Positions 29,445-38,838 of a stretch of DNA of 45,395 nucleotides are shown here, in pieces. The position numbers and the translations under genes are program-made. Within the stretch, counting starts at the first letter, position 1; each line of letters begins with the position of its first letter. The notes beneath the pieces are model-generated. The model saw only the letters and a list, made by a program, of their open reading frames with translations, was not told where the DNA came from and ran no database searches. Source of the DNA: Robiginitomaculum sp. (GTDB taxonomy: Bacteria; Pseudomonadota; Alphaproteobacteria; Caulobacterales; Maricaulaceae); contig WFTT01000065.1 in assembly GCA_015485335.1 (NCBI GenBank), forward strand, positions 1 through 45,395, read 5' to 3'.

Positions 29445-32400
29445 ATGAGCAATTTCATCGACAGACTGACCTATTTTTCCAAGGTCGACGGCACGTTTTC
29501 CAAGGGCCATGGTATTACCACAACCGAGGCCAGGGACTGGGAAAAAGCCTATCGCGGACGCTGGGCGCACGACAAAATTGTGCGTTCCACCCACGGGGTG
29601 AATTGCACCGGATCGTGCAGTTGGAAAATCTATGTCAAAAATGGCCTGGTGACCTGGGAAACCCAGCAAACCGATTATCCGCGCACTCGCCCTGATATGC
29701 CCAATCACGAGCCACGGGGCTGTTCCCGCGGGGCCAGTTATTCCTGGTATCTGTATTCGGCCGCCCGGCTGAAATATCCACTGATCCGTTCGCGCCTGCT
29801 CAAGGCCTATCGCGCCGCCAAGGCCGAACACGGCGATCCGGTTCTGGCCTGGGGCAGCATTGTTTCGGACCCCGAAAAGGCCAATGACTACAAAAAAATG
29901 CGGGGTCTTGGCGGGTTTGTGCGCGCCAATTGGGATGAAGTAAACGAAATCACCGCCGCCGCCAATGTTTATACCACCAAAACCTATGGTCCGGACCGGG
30001 TTCTGGGCTTTTCGCCGATCCCGGCCATGTCCATGGTCTCTTATGCGGCCGGCTCGCGTTATCTCTCCCTGATGGGTGGTGTCTGCCTCAGTTTTTATGA
30101 CTGGTATTGCGATCTGCCTCCCTCATCTCCGCAAACCTGGGGCGAGCAGACCGACGTGCCCGAAAGTGCCGACTGGTTTAATTCCTCTTACATCATTGCC
30201 TGGGGCTCGAACGTGCCGCAAACGCGGACCCCCGATGCCCACTTTTTTACCGAGGTGCGTTATAAAGGCACCAAGACGGTATCGGTTACCCCGGATTATT
30301 CCGAAGTGGCCAAGCTTACCGATATGTGGCTAAACCCGCGCCAGGGCACCGATGCAGCCATGGCCATGGCCATGGGCCATGTGGTGTTCAAGGAATTCCA
30401 CCTGGGCAATAAATCCGAATATTTCACCGACTATGTGCGTAATTATTCCGACATGCCGATGCAGGTCCTGCTGGAAAAACAGGGCGATCATTACGTCCCC
30501 ATCCGCAATTTGCGCGCCTCGGACTTTACTGGCGATCTGAAGGTCAAAAACAATGCCGAATGGAAATCAGTGGTTTATGACGAAAGTTCGCAAAGCCATC
30601 GGGTGCCCAATGGCACCATTGGTTCACGCTGGGGCGAAGAGGGCAAATGGAATCTGGAGGCCAAGGATTCGGTTTCCGGTGAAAACATCTGGCCGTCTTT
30701 GAGCAATATCGACAATTCAGATGCGGTTCTGGACGTGGCCTTCCCCTATTTTGGCAATCAGATCCATGAGAGCAAAATCTTTGCCCATACGGATCATGAC
30801 AGCGTGCAGGTGCGTAAACTGCCCGTACGCAAGGTTACGCTGAAAGGCAAAAAAGATGCCTATGTGGCCACGGTTTATGACCTGATGGCCGCCAATTACG
30901 GCATTGATCGCGGTCTGGGCGGCGATAATGTTGCCAAGGACTTCACCGACAATGTGCCTTACACGCCGGCCTGGGCCGAAGCCATTACCGGCGTTTCCGC
31001 CGATAAAATTATCCAGGTTGCCCGCGAATTTGCACAAAATGCCGACAAGACCCGTGGCCGCTCCATGGTCATTTTGGGGGCCGCGATTAATCACTGGTAC
31101 CACATGGATATGACCTATCGGGGGATTATGAACCTGTTGATCATGTGTGGCTGTATTGGTAAATCCGGCGGTGGCTGGGCCCACTATGTAGGCCAGGAAA
31201 AACTGCGGCCGCAAACCGGCTGGTTGCCCTTGGCCTTTGGGCTGGATTGGAACCGCCCGCCGCGGCAAATGAATTCAACTTCCTTTTTCTATAACCATTC
31301 CAACCAATGGCGTTATGAAAAACTGGGCGTGGATGAAATCCTTTCGCCGCTGGCCGATGCGGACAAGTGGAAAAACCACTCTCTGATCGATTGCAATGTG
31401 CGTTCAGAGCGCATGGGTTGGCTGCCATCGGCACCGCAACTGGATGAAAATCCGCTCTGGCTGGCCGAAAAAGCCAAACGCGAAGGCAAAACCACCAAGG
31501 ATTATGTCGTAGACCGGTTGAAAGACGGTGATTTGCAATTTGCCGCCGAGGATCCGGACCGGGAAGATAATTTCCCGCGCAATCTGTTTGTCTGGCGCTC
31601 CAACATTCTGGGGTCATCGGGCAAGGGCCACGAATATATGCTGAAGCATTTGCTGGGCGCGCAAAATGGCCTGATGAGCGATAATCTGGAAGAAATGGGG
31701 TCCGATAAACCCTCCGAAGTGAAATGGCATGAGAACGCCCCGGAAGGGAAACTGGATCTGGTAGTGACGCTTGATTTTCGGATGTCCACCACGGCGGTTT
31801 ATTCCGATATCGTCCTGCCAACGGCCACCTGGTATGAAAAGAACGATCTGAATACCTCGGACATGCATCCCTTTATTCACCCGCTTAGCCGTGCCGTGGA
31901 CCCGGCCTGGGAAAGTCGATCGGACTGGGATATTTTCAAGGGTCTGGCCCGCAAGTTTTCAGAAATCTGCCCCGGTCATCTGGGCGTGGAAACCGATCTG
32001 GTGACTGTACCGATCCTGCATGACACCCCGGGGGAACTGGGTCAGGCGCTGGGCGTAAAGGACTGGAAGAAAGGCGAATGCGATCCGGTACCCGGAAAAT
32101 CCATGCCAAACCTCGTTGAAGTGGAGAGAGATTATCCTAATCTTTACAAGAAGTTTACCTCCCTTGGGCCGCTTCTTGCCAAGCTGGGCAATGGCGGCAA
32201 GGGCATTGGCTGGAACACCGAAGCCGAAGTGGAATTGCTGGGCAAGCTTAACAAGACGGTTCGCGATGAAGGTGTCTCACAGGGCCAGCCACGCATTGAA
32301 AGCGATATAGATGCGACCGAGGTGATCCTCTCGCTGGCCCCGGAAACCAATGGGCAAGTGGCGGTAAAAGCCTGGGCGGCTTTATCCAAAATGACCGGGC

Positions 32401-33212
32401 GGGATCACACCCATCTGGCACGGCCCAAAGAGGACGAGAAAATCCGCTATCGGGATATTCAGGCCCAGCCGCGCAAGATTATTTCTTCGCCCACATGGTC
32501 CGGCCTTGAGGACGAGCATGTCAGCTATAATGCCTGTTACACCAATGTGCACGAGCTGATCCCGTGGCGCACGTTAACCGGTCGCCAGCAGTTTTATCAG
32601 GATCATGAATGGATGCGTGATTTTGGGGAGGGGTTGTGCGTCTATAAACCGCCCATATCCACCCGTACCATCACCAATTCGGTGAAAGCACGCGGCGGTG
32701 AGGCCAAACAGATTGCGCTGAACTGGATCACACCGCACCAGAAATGGGGCATTCACTCGACCTATTCAGACAACCTTTTGCTGCTGACCATGAACCGCGG
32801 CGGTCCGGTGGTCTGGCTTTCGGAAACAGACGCCCGCAAGGTGGATGTGGCCGATAATGACTGGATTGAGCTTTATAATGTCAATGGCGCGATTACCGCC
32901 CGGGCAGTGGTTTCTCAACGGGTGCCCGAAGGCATGTGCATGATGTACCACGCTCAGGAAAAGACCATGAATACCCCCGGCAGCCGGATTACCGGCAAAC
33001 GTGGCGGTATCCATAACTCGGTAACCAAAGCGGTGGTGAAACCCACCCACATGATCGGCGGTTATGCGCAGCTTTCCTGGGGTTTCAACTATTACGGCAC
33101 CGTTGGATCAAATCGCGACGAGTTTGTCATATTGCGTAAAACCAACACGGTGGACTGGATGGAAGAACCATACATCGAGGGTCAACCTATCAACACGGAG
33201 GCAGCCCAATGA
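29445..33212 (+). CDS. narG: Respiratory nitrate reductase alpha subunit
   Basis: This is the catalytic molybdenum bis-MGD subunit that reduces nitrate to nitrite on the cytoplasmic face. It has 1255 residues, a normal length. The FS0 iron-sulfur cluster ligands are H50, C54, C58 and C93 (THGVNCTGSCSW, PRGCSRGAS). The Mo-ligand Asp is D219 in CLSFYDWYCDLPP. No Tat signal is present, fitting the cytoplasm-facing NarG type. AAGGA lies ahead of the ATG. The stop overlaps narH as ATGA. Molybdenum-cofactor genes are not in the window. Confidence 0.98.
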   Translation: MSNFIDRLTYFSKVDGTFSKGHGITTTEARDWEKAYRGRWAHDKIVRSTHGVNCTGSCSWKIYVKNGLVTWETQQTDYPRTRPDMPNHEPRGCSRGASYSWYLYSAARLKYPLIRSRLLKAYRAAKAEHGDPVLAWGSIVSDPEKANDYKKMRGLGGFVRANWDEVNEITAAANVYTTKTYGPDRVLGFSPIPAMSMVSYAAGSRYLSLMGGVCLSFYDWYCDLPPSSPQTWGEQTDVPESADWFNSSYIIAWGSNVPQTRTPDAHFFTEVRYKGTKTVSVTPDYSEVAKLTDMWLNPRQGTDAAMAMAMGHVVFKEFHLGNKSEYFTDYVRNYSDMPMQVLLEKQGDHYVPIRNLRASDFTGDLKVKNNAEWKSVVYDESSQSHRVPNGTIGSRWGEEGKWNLEAKDSVSGENIWPSLSNIDNSDAVLDVAFPYFGNQIHESKIFAHTDHDSVQVRKLPVRKVTLKGKKDAYVATVYDLMAANYGIDRGLGGDNVAKDFTDNVPYTPAWAEAITGVSADKIIQVAREFAQNADKTRGRSMVILGAAINHWYHMDMTYRGIMNLLIMCGCIGKSGGGWAHYVGQEKLRPQTGWLPLAFGLDWNRPPRQMNSTSFFYNHSNQWRYEKLGVDEILSPLADADKWKNHSLIDCNVRSERMGWLPSAPQLDENPLWLAEKAKREGKTTKDYVVDRLKDGDLQFAAEDPDREDNFPRNLFVWRSNILGSSGKGHEYMLKHLLGAQNGLMSDNLEEMGSDKPSEVKWHENAPEGKLDLVVTLDFRMSTTAVYSDIVLPTATWYEKNDLNTSDMHPFIHPLSRAVDPAWESRSDWDIFKGLARKFSEICPGHLGVETDLVTVPILHDTPGELGQALGVKDWKKGECDPVPGKSMPNLVEVERDYPNLYKKFTSLGPLLAKLGNGGKGIGWNTEAEVELLGKLNKTVRDEGVSQGQPRIESDIDATEVILSLAPETNGQVAVKAWAALSKMTGRDHTHLARPKEDEKIRYRDIQAQPRKIISSPTWSGLEDEHVSYNACYTNVHELIPWRTLTGRQQFYQDHEWMRDFGEGLCVYKPPISTRTITNSVKARGGEAKQIALNWITPHQKWGIHSTYSDNLLLLTMNRGGPVVWLSETDARKVDVADNDWIELYNVNGAITARAVVSQRVPEGMCMMYHAQEKTMNTPGSRITGKRGGIHNSVTKAVVKPTHMIGGYAQLSWGFNYYGTVGSNRDEFVILRKTNTVDWMEEPYIEGQPINTEAAQ

Positions 33213-34777
33213 CTATTCGTGCACAAATCGGCATGGTCCTGAATCTGGACAAATGCATTGGCTGTCACACCTGTTCCATCACCTGTAAGAATGTATGGAC
33301 CAGCCGTGGTGGCGTCGAATATGCCTGGTTCAACAATGTGGAAAGCAAACCCGGTGTTGGCTATCCGCGAAACTGGGAAGATCAGTCCGAATGGAAAGGC
33401 GGCTGGGAGCTGACCAAGGGCGGCAAGTTAAAGCCCAAAATCGGTGGCAAAATAGGGGTTCTGTCCAATATTTTCGCCAATCCAGATCTGCCCTTGATTG
33501 ACGACTATTATGAGCCGTTTACCTATGAGTATGACCATCTGAAGACCGCGAAAGAGAGCAAAACCGTTCCCACTGCGCGGATGAAGTCGGCCATTACTGG
33601 CAAGTTCAAGGAAAAGCCGGACTGGGGCGTCAACTGGGAGGAAATCCTGGGTGGCGAGTTCGAAAAACGGTCCAAAGACTATAATTTTGACAAAGTTCAA
33701 AAGGAGATTTACGGCGAATTTGAAAATACATTCATGATGTATTTGCCACGCCTGTGCGAGCATTGCCTGAACCCGTCTTGTGTGGCGTCATGTCCCTCGG
33801 GCGCGATCTATAAACGGGAAGAAGACGGCATTGTGCTGATTGATCAGGACAAATGCCGCGGCTGGCGCATGTGCGTATCGGGTTGTCCCTACAAGAAAAT
33901 TTACTTCAACTGGCAGTCCGGAAAATCCGAAAAATGCACTTTCTGTTACCCGCGTATCGAGGCCGGTGAGCCGACCGTGTGTTCGGAAACCTGTGTCGGG
34001 CGTATCCGGTATCTGGGCGTGCTGTTGTATGATTCAGATAAAATCGTTGATGCGGCTTCGGCCAAGGACGAAAAAGACCTTTATCAGAGCCAGTGCGACC
34101 TGTTTCTGGATCCCCATGATCCCGAAGTGATCAAACAGGCCTTGGCCGACGGGGTGCCGCAAAGCTGGATTGACGGGGCGCAAAACTCGCCCGTCTATAA
34201 AATGGCGATGGAGTGGAAGATTGCCTTCCCGCTGCACCCTGAATACCGCACCTTGCCCATGGTCTGGTATGTGCCGCCGCTCTCACCGATCCAGTCGGCG
34301 GCCGAGGCTGGCCATCTGGACCAGAACGGCATGTTGCCTGATGTGCGCCAATTACGCATTCCAACGCAATATCTGGCCAACCTTCTGACCGCCGGGGATG
34401 AAGAACCGGTCATCAGCGCGCTGGAACGGATGATGGCCATGCGGCTGTATATGCGCGGTAAAACCGTGGATGGGGTCGAGGACCCGGCGGTGCTGGAACA
34501 GGTCGGTATGACCGAAGACGAAATGAACGATATGTACCAGTTGATGGCAATCGCCAATTACGAGGATCGTTTTGTCATTCCCACCAATCACCGTGAATAT
34601 GCCGGTGATGGGCCGTTTGATCAGGAAATTGCCTTCTCGGCACGTTCCGAATGCGGTTTCTCTTTTGGCAATGGCTGTAATACCGGGGCCAAAAAGCGCA
34701 CCAATTTGTTCGGTTCGCAAACCCATAACAACACGCTCAGCGGCACACCACACAAGGCATCGGGAGACCAGTCATGA
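33209..34777 (+). CDS. narH: Respiratory nitrate reductase beta subunit
   Basis: This is the electron-transfer subunit, 522 residues, carrying three [4Fe-4S] and one [3Fe-4S] cluster. Cys groups are seen at KCIGCHTCSITCKNVW (C16, C19, C22, C26), CEHCLNPSCVASCPSGAI, CRGWRMCVSGCPYKK and KCTFCYPRI. The Trp in CRGWRMC replaces a cysteine and marks the [3Fe-4S] cluster. It overlaps narG and narJ by 4 nt at each end, so the subunits are translationally coupled. Confidence 0.98.
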   Translation: MTIRAQIGMVLNLDKCIGCHTCSITCKNVWTSRGGVEYAWFNNVESKPGVGYPRNWEDQSEWKGGWELTKGGKLKPKIGGKIGVLSNIFANPDLPLIDDYYEPFTYEYDHLKTAKESKTVPTARMKSAITGKFKEKPDWGVNWEEILGGEFEKRSKDYNFDKVQKEIYGEFENTFMMYLPRLCEHCLNPSCVASCPSGAIYKREEDGIVLIDQDKCRGWRMCVSGCPYKKIYFNWQSGKSEKCTFCYPRIEAGEPTVCSETCVGRIRYLGVLLYDSDKIVDAASAKDEKDLYQSQCDLFLDPHDPEVIKQALADGVPQSWIDGAQNSPVYKMAMEWKIAFPLHPEYRTLPMVWYVPPLSPIQSAAEAGHLDQNGMLPDVRQLRIPTQYLANLLTAGDEEPVISALERMMAMRLYMRGKTVDGVEDPAVLEQVGMTEDEMNDMYQLMAIANYEDRFVIPTNHREYAGDGPFDQEIAFSARSECGFSFGNGCNTGAKKRTNLFGSQTHNNTLSGTPHKASGDQS

Positions 34778-35439
34778 GAAGTTTTCGCGTTTTATCCCAT
34801 TTGCTGGCCTATCCGCAAAGTGAGTGGATCAGCCATATGGATGAGTTGAAACAGGCGCTGGTGGATGAAGGCGTCGTCAAGGGAAAGCTTTTGAAAAACC
34901 TGCTTTCCTTTATGGACGAGCTGGCCGCCACTGACCTGATGGAAGCGCAAGAAGCTTATGTGGAATTGTTTGACCGGGGGCGGGCAAATTGTCTGCACCT
35001 GTTCGAACATGTGCACGGGGAGTCGCGTTTTCGGGGTCAGGCAATGATCGAGCTGGCCGACAAGTATCAGGAAAAAGGGCTGCGGATCGGCACCGGCGAG
35101 TTGCCCGATTATCTGCCTTTGTTTCTGGAATTTGTTTCCATTTGTGAACCCGAAGAGGGCATCGAAACCCTGGCCCAGGCGGCTCCGGTAATTGCTACCA
35201 TTGGCGAAAAGCTGAAACGCAGCCAATCCGGTTATGCCGCCGTCATGGCTGCCATTGTGGCCCTGTCCGGGGTCAAGCTCAGCAAGGCAGAGCTGGAAAA
35301 AGCCGCGGATGCGGCTCTGCCGGATATCCAGACCCTGGACGAGCTGGACGCTGAGTGGAAAGAGCCCGAAGCCTTTACCGGGGCGCCCGATTGCGGCACC
35401 TGCGCCCCTAACGAAACCCCCACACTGGGAGCATTATAA
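34774..35439 (+). CDS. narJ: Nitrate reductase assembly chaperone NarJ
   Basis: This TorD-family chaperone binds the NarG N-terminus and is required for cofactor insertion and membrane attachment of NarGH. The 221 residues start with SFRVLSHLLAYPQSEW and contain YVELFDRGRANCLHLFEHVHGESRFRGQAM and GELPDYLPLFLEFVS, all typical. The acidic C-terminus ends in a Cys pair (CGTCAPNE). The stop overlaps the narI start by one base. Confidence 0.96.
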   Translation: MRSFRVLSHLLAYPQSEWISHMDELKQALVDEGVVKGKLLKNLLSFMDELAATDLMEAQEAYVELFDRGRANCLHLFEHVHGESRFRGQAMIELADKYQEKGLRIGTGELPDYLPLFLEFVSICEPEEGIETLAQAAPVIATIGEKLKRSQSGYAAVMAAIVALSGVKLSKAELEKAADAALPDIQTLDELDAEWKEPEAFTGAPDCGTCAPNETPTLGAL

Positions 35440-36122
35440 TGGCCGAATATGTGAACACCTTTTTCTTTGGCATTTATCCCTATATTGCCATTCTGACCAT
35501 GATTATCGGCTCGATATTGCGCTATGATCAGGATCCGTATTCATGGAAAGCAGACAGCAGCCAGCTCTTGCATCGCAAGGGTCTGCGCCTTGGCAGCAAT
35601 CTATTTCACATTGGTATATTGCTGTTATTCATGGGCCATTTTGTCGGTCTTCTGACCCCGCATTGGGTCTATGAGCCGTTTATCTCCGCCGGGCATAAAC
35701 AAATTCTGGCCATGACGGCGGGGGGCATTTTTGGCTCTATGGCGTTTGTCGGCATGAGCATATTAATCTGGCGGCGCACTACACAGGACCGGGTGCGGGC
35801 CACCACCAAATTTATGGATATGGCCATTTTGCTGATCCTCTTTGTGCAATTGGTGCTGGGCCTTTTGACCATCCCGCAAAGCGCCAAACATCTGGACGGC
35901 TCGTCCATGATTGCACTGGCTGAATGGGCACAACACATCGTTACCTTCCGTGGCGGTGCTGCCGAATATGTGGCTGATGAGGCATTGGTATTCAAGCTGC
36001 ACATCGTGCTGGGCCTGACCATCTTCCTTCTCTTCCCGTTCACCCGGCTGGTCCATATGGTCAGTGTGCCGGTGAAATACCTGTTCCGTTCCGGTTATCA
36101 GATTGTACGCAGACGGGGATAA
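35439..36122 (+). CDS. narI: Respiratory nitrate reductase gamma subunit (cytochrome b)
   Basis: This is the membrane subunit of NarGHI, with five helices and two b-hemes, which oxidises quinol at the periplasmic side and sends electrons to NarH. The 227 residues include the N-terminal helix FFFGIYPYIAILTMIIGSILRY. The heme-ligand histidines lie in SNLFHIGILLLFMGHFVGLLTP and in VFKLHIVLGLTIFLLFPFTRLVHM. A perfect hairpin terminator follows 19 nt later. Confidence 0.97.
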   Translation: MAEYVNTFFFGIYPYIAILTMIIGSILRYDQDPYSWKADSSQLLHRKGLRLGSNLFHIGILLLFMGHFVGLLTPHWVYEPFISAGHKQILAMTAGGIFGSMAFVGMSILIWRRTTQDRVRATTKFMDMAILLILFVQLVLGLLTIPQSAKHLDGSSMIALAEWAQHIVTFRGGAAEYVADEALVFKLHIVLGLTIFLLFPFTRLVHMVSVPVKYLFRSGYQIVRRRG

Positions 36123-36141
36123 GGGGACGCATAATATAGCG

Positions 36142-36171
36142 AAAAAGGGGAGCCAATGGCTCCCCTTTTTT
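36142..36171. terminator. Bidirectional terminator after narI
   Basis: AAAAAGGGGAGCC (36142-36154) pairs perfectly with GGCTCCCCTTTTT around the loop AAT. A T-run follows on either strand. It ends narKKGHJI on the plus strand and the convergent membrane-protein gene on the minus strand, whose stop codon lies at its edge. Confidence 0.9.
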
Positions 36172-36880
36172 AACCGGCACGGGCAAGCCTTTGGGCCTGT
36201 AACTCCTCTAACTGATTTTGTAGTTTATCGGTGGCCGCTTTTACATCGGGCAGGGTAACAATTATGCGGTAGGCTACAAAGGCAATGGTTACCACCACGG
36301 CCCCCGAAAGCAGCCGATAGAGAAAGACAAACGCAGAAAACCATCGGTTTTCCGGGTTGTTGCGTATATTGCCCAGACCAAGGTCAAAGACTTCAATGGC
36401 ATCACTAAGACCACCTTTAAGGGCCTGATCGGCCACAAAAACCGCCAGATCGCTCTGGGCAAACTGAGTGCCGCTGGTGGGGACATCATTCAGGCTCAGG
36501 GCATAGGTGCCAGGCCAAATCCAGTCCTGTTTGGCGGCAATCACGCCCAGCATGATCCCCGGCAGTATAATGCCCACAAGCACCAGTATGGCGGCATTGC
36601 GCGCAATGGTCAGGATAACCGATGAGGCAAAGGCCTTCATGCGTTTCAAACGCCTTTTGATGGTGCGTTCTCGTCTGGGGCCCGGGCCATGAATGCGCTC
36701 GAATATATCATCTGCACTAAACTGTTTGATGCGGTTAAGTAAAATAAGGGCCGTGAACACGAGTGAAGAAAAAATCAAACCAATGGCAATCCAGGTATAG
36801 ATATGAAGTGCAGTTTCTGACCTGATGAGTTCAAAAAACTGTAACCCCATAGAAATTGCTTTGGTACGGAACCCATCCAT
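36170..36880 (-). CDS. Membrane protein of unknown function
   Basis: I do not recognise the family. The 236-residue protein has three likely membrane helices: about residues 27-48 (IYTWIAIGLIFSSLVFTALILL), 92-115 (RNAAILVLVGIILPGIMLGVIAA) and 183-208 (FSAFVFLYRLLSGAVVVTIAFVAYRI). A very basic stretch at 69-84 (RRERTIKRRLKR) sits between the first two. The end looks like a short coiled coil (AATDKLQNQLEELQAQRL). It lies 116 nt downstream of the histidine kinase on the same strand, with its own palindrome in the gap, and converges on narI. A role in nitrate respiration is only suggested by position. Confidence 0.75.
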   Translation of the reverse strand: MDGFRTKAISMGLQFFELIRSETALHIYTWIAIGLIFSSLVFTALILLNRIKQFSADDIFERIHGPGPRRERTIKRRLKRMKAFASSVILTIARNAAILVLVGIILPGIMLGVIAAKQDWIWPGTYALSLNDVPTSGTQFAQSDLAVFVADQALKGGLSDAIEVFDLGLGNIRNNPENRWFSAFVFLYRLLSGAVVVTIAFVAYRIIVTLPDVKAATDKLQNQLEELQAQRLARAG

Positions 36881-36951
36881 CTTTATGCCCCTTTACATTA
36901 CATGCAGAGTGGTCAGAATATCTCTGAGGGGAAAGTAACGCAAGAAAATAT

Positions 36952-36966
36952 AAGTATACTATACTT
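36952..36966 (-). promoter_or_regulatory. Palindrome upstream of the unknown membrane protein gene
   Basis: AAGTATACTATACTT is a perfect palindrome of 7-bp arms around one base, 72 nt before the gene start, in an AT-rich stretch. It has the size and symmetry of an operator. The regulator is unknown. Confidence 0.4.
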
Positions 36967-36996
36967 TTATGCAATTGGTGCGCTTTGATCTGATGA

Positions 36997-38349
36997 TCAA
37001 GCCGCATTCACCATGGCAAGGGAGGCAGGGGAATAAGGTATCTTACACCAAAACGTACTGCCAAGGCCCGCTTTGCTGTCTACACCAACTTCGCCGCCCA
37101 TGGCCTGGGCCAATTCTTTGCAGATAAACAGGCCCAATCCCGTACCGCCAAAATGCCGTGAAATCGAAGAATCCACCTGGGTAAAGCGGTCAAAAATAAT
37201 CTGGCGTGTATCTTTGCCAATGCCGATGCCGGTATCGGTAACCTTGAAGATAATCCAGTCCGAGGCGACTGTATTGTCCTGGTTTGCCTGGCGAGCAATG
37301 CTCAGGGTGATCGAGCCATGGGGGGTGAATTTGACCGCATTGGAAATAAAGTTGTTCAGCACCTGGTGCAGACGCTTTTTATCGCCGCTGATATATTCAG
37401 GCAAATCACCTTCCATGCACACTTCAAAACGTAATTTCTTTTCTTCTACCAATGGGGCAAAGGCCGTATGGGTTTCATCCAGAAACGCTTGCAAGCAGAT
37501 CGGCTGATTTTCCAGGGTGATGGCACTGTGATCTAGCTTGGTTGTATCCAGAATGTCATCGATAATAGCCAGCATAAGGTCGGAAGAACTAAGGGCCAGC
37601 TCTACATATTCGCGTTGCTGTGTATCCAGATTACCCATATTCAGCGCATGGAGCATGCCCACGATCCCATTCATGGGGGTGCGCAATTCATGACTCATGG
37701 TTGAAAGAAAGCTGCTTTTTGCCTGTTCGGCATGTTGGGCACGGAACAGGGCTTCTTCGGCGAGATTGGCGGCATTGCGGGCTTTTAGTTCCTTGGCGAC
37801 CAGTTCTTCTTCGCGCTGTTTAAACCCGATCAATACCCCTAGCGCATGGGCAAAGTCGCTCAGGAATTTTTCGTGTTTGCGATTTTTCTCTGTGCTCTGG
37901 TGAAGGTAAACTACCAGCACACCTTCCAGTTTTTCGCCGATCATAATGGGAATATTGTATTGTCCACGCAGGCCGTGCCCATCGGTAATTACTTCGTTTC
38001 GCGAACTGACGCAGGAACCCAGAATGATTTTTCGGGCAATGGCCGCCTGGCCGCACAGGCATTCCCCCAATTTGATTTTGGCACACCGTTTGTCTATGTC
38101 GGCGCGCAGGCCGTGGGAACACGCCAGCACCAGTTGATTGTCATCTTCGGGGTCTCGTAAATAGACTCCGCCCTTGGATAAAATATCCAGACAGGGGACG
38201 GCAAACAGTATATCCAGGGCGCGTTCGAGTACGGCCTGTAATGTTAAATGATCGCGGCTGATGGCATAAACAGCGTTAACAGCGCTGACATATTCACGCA
38301 GGCGTTCTTCCTTGTTGTTGTCGTTTTTATCCATCGTCAAAGCTGACAT
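36997..38349 (-). CDS. GAF-domain sensor histidine kinase (orphan)
   Basis: The 450-residue protein has no membrane helix. A GAF domain covers about residues 35-175, with six cysteines (C53, C77, C89, C97, C99, C113), including the KLGECLCGQAA motif. A short coiled coil (180-212) leads to the HisKA dimer/phosphorylation region with H220 in FLSTMSHELRTPMNG. The ATPase follows with NNFISNAVKF, DTGIGIG (372-378) and GGTGLGLFICKELAQAMGGEV. No receiver domain or response-regulator gene is in the window. It is divergent from the NIT chemoreceptor. A cytoplasmic, possibly redox- or ligand-sensing role is an inference. Confidence 0.9.
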   Translation of the reverse strand: MSALTMDKNDNNKEERLREYVSAVNAVYAISRDHLTLQAVLERALDILFAVPCLDILSKGGVYLRDPEDDNQLVLACSHGLRADIDKRCAKIKLGECLCGQAAIARKIILGSCVSSRNEVITDGHGLRGQYNIPIMIGEKLEGVLVVYLHQSTEKNRKHEKFLSDFAHALGVLIGFKQREEELVAKELKARNAANLAEEALFRAQHAEQAKSSFLSTMSHELRTPMNGIVGMLHALNMGNLDTQQREYVELALSSSDLMLAIIDDILDTTKLDHSAITLENQPICLQAFLDETHTAFAPLVEEKKLRFEVCMEGDLPEYISGDKKRLHQVLNNFISNAVKFTPHGSITLSIARQANQDNTVASDWIIFKVTDTGIGIGKDTRQIIFDRFTQVDSSISRHFGGTGLGLFICKELAQAMGGEVGVDSKAGLGSTFWCKIPYSPASLAMVNAA

Positions 38350-38838
38350 GATACGATGTCCCCGTTACCTGCAAAAGGTATTTTAATACCACTTAAGGTT
38401 TGGCTAATGTGCCCCTGCGACAGAGGTGTCCAAAGCGGGAAAAAGGGCATGTCCGTTAACCCTTTTCATACCCAACGCAGAGCAGTAACCTTGGGGTGTA
38501 TTTTTTTATTAAATCAAGGTATGTGTTGTCTTGAACAAAGTGGATGGTGTTTTTATTCAACCACCTAAAGTAATGAAAAATAAGTATAATAATAGATTTT
38601 AAGCAGTCATTATTCGTTGTTCCGTTGCGGTGGCAACATATGTCTCCGTCTAGGTATTGGACGCCTTCGATACACAAGTTTCCCTGTCATCACCGATAAT
38701 TTACTGCGACAGATCGACGCAGGATGAACGCTGTTAACCAAAGAATGGGGATATGGGCGCAGGTATTGAGGTACCATCTGGCACCAGAGTTGTAATTATT
38801 CAGGCGTTACCGGGTGTAGACACGACACGGGGTAAGTT
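38350..38838. other. 489-nt intergenic region between the histidine kinase and the chemoreceptor
   Basis: No convincing gene is seen. It is AT-richer than its surroundings and must hold both divergent promoters. Contents noted are a short hairpin GGTATT/AATACC near 38388-38402; an inverted repeat AAAAGGG (38441-38447) / CCCTTTT (38460-38466), T-rich when read toward the kinase; TTAACC motifs near 38456 and 38734; and TGGCAC-N5-TTGTA at 38779-38794, which resembles a sigma54 -24/-12 element except that T replaces C in the -12 GC. Confidence 0.5.

Noticed and set aside
36985-37000. TTGATC-TGAT-GATCAA palindrome at the end of the histidine kinase gene
   Set aside because: Half-sites are 6 nt apart rather than 4, so it is not an FNR box. 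It overlaps the stop codon of the kinase and may just be a small hairpin.
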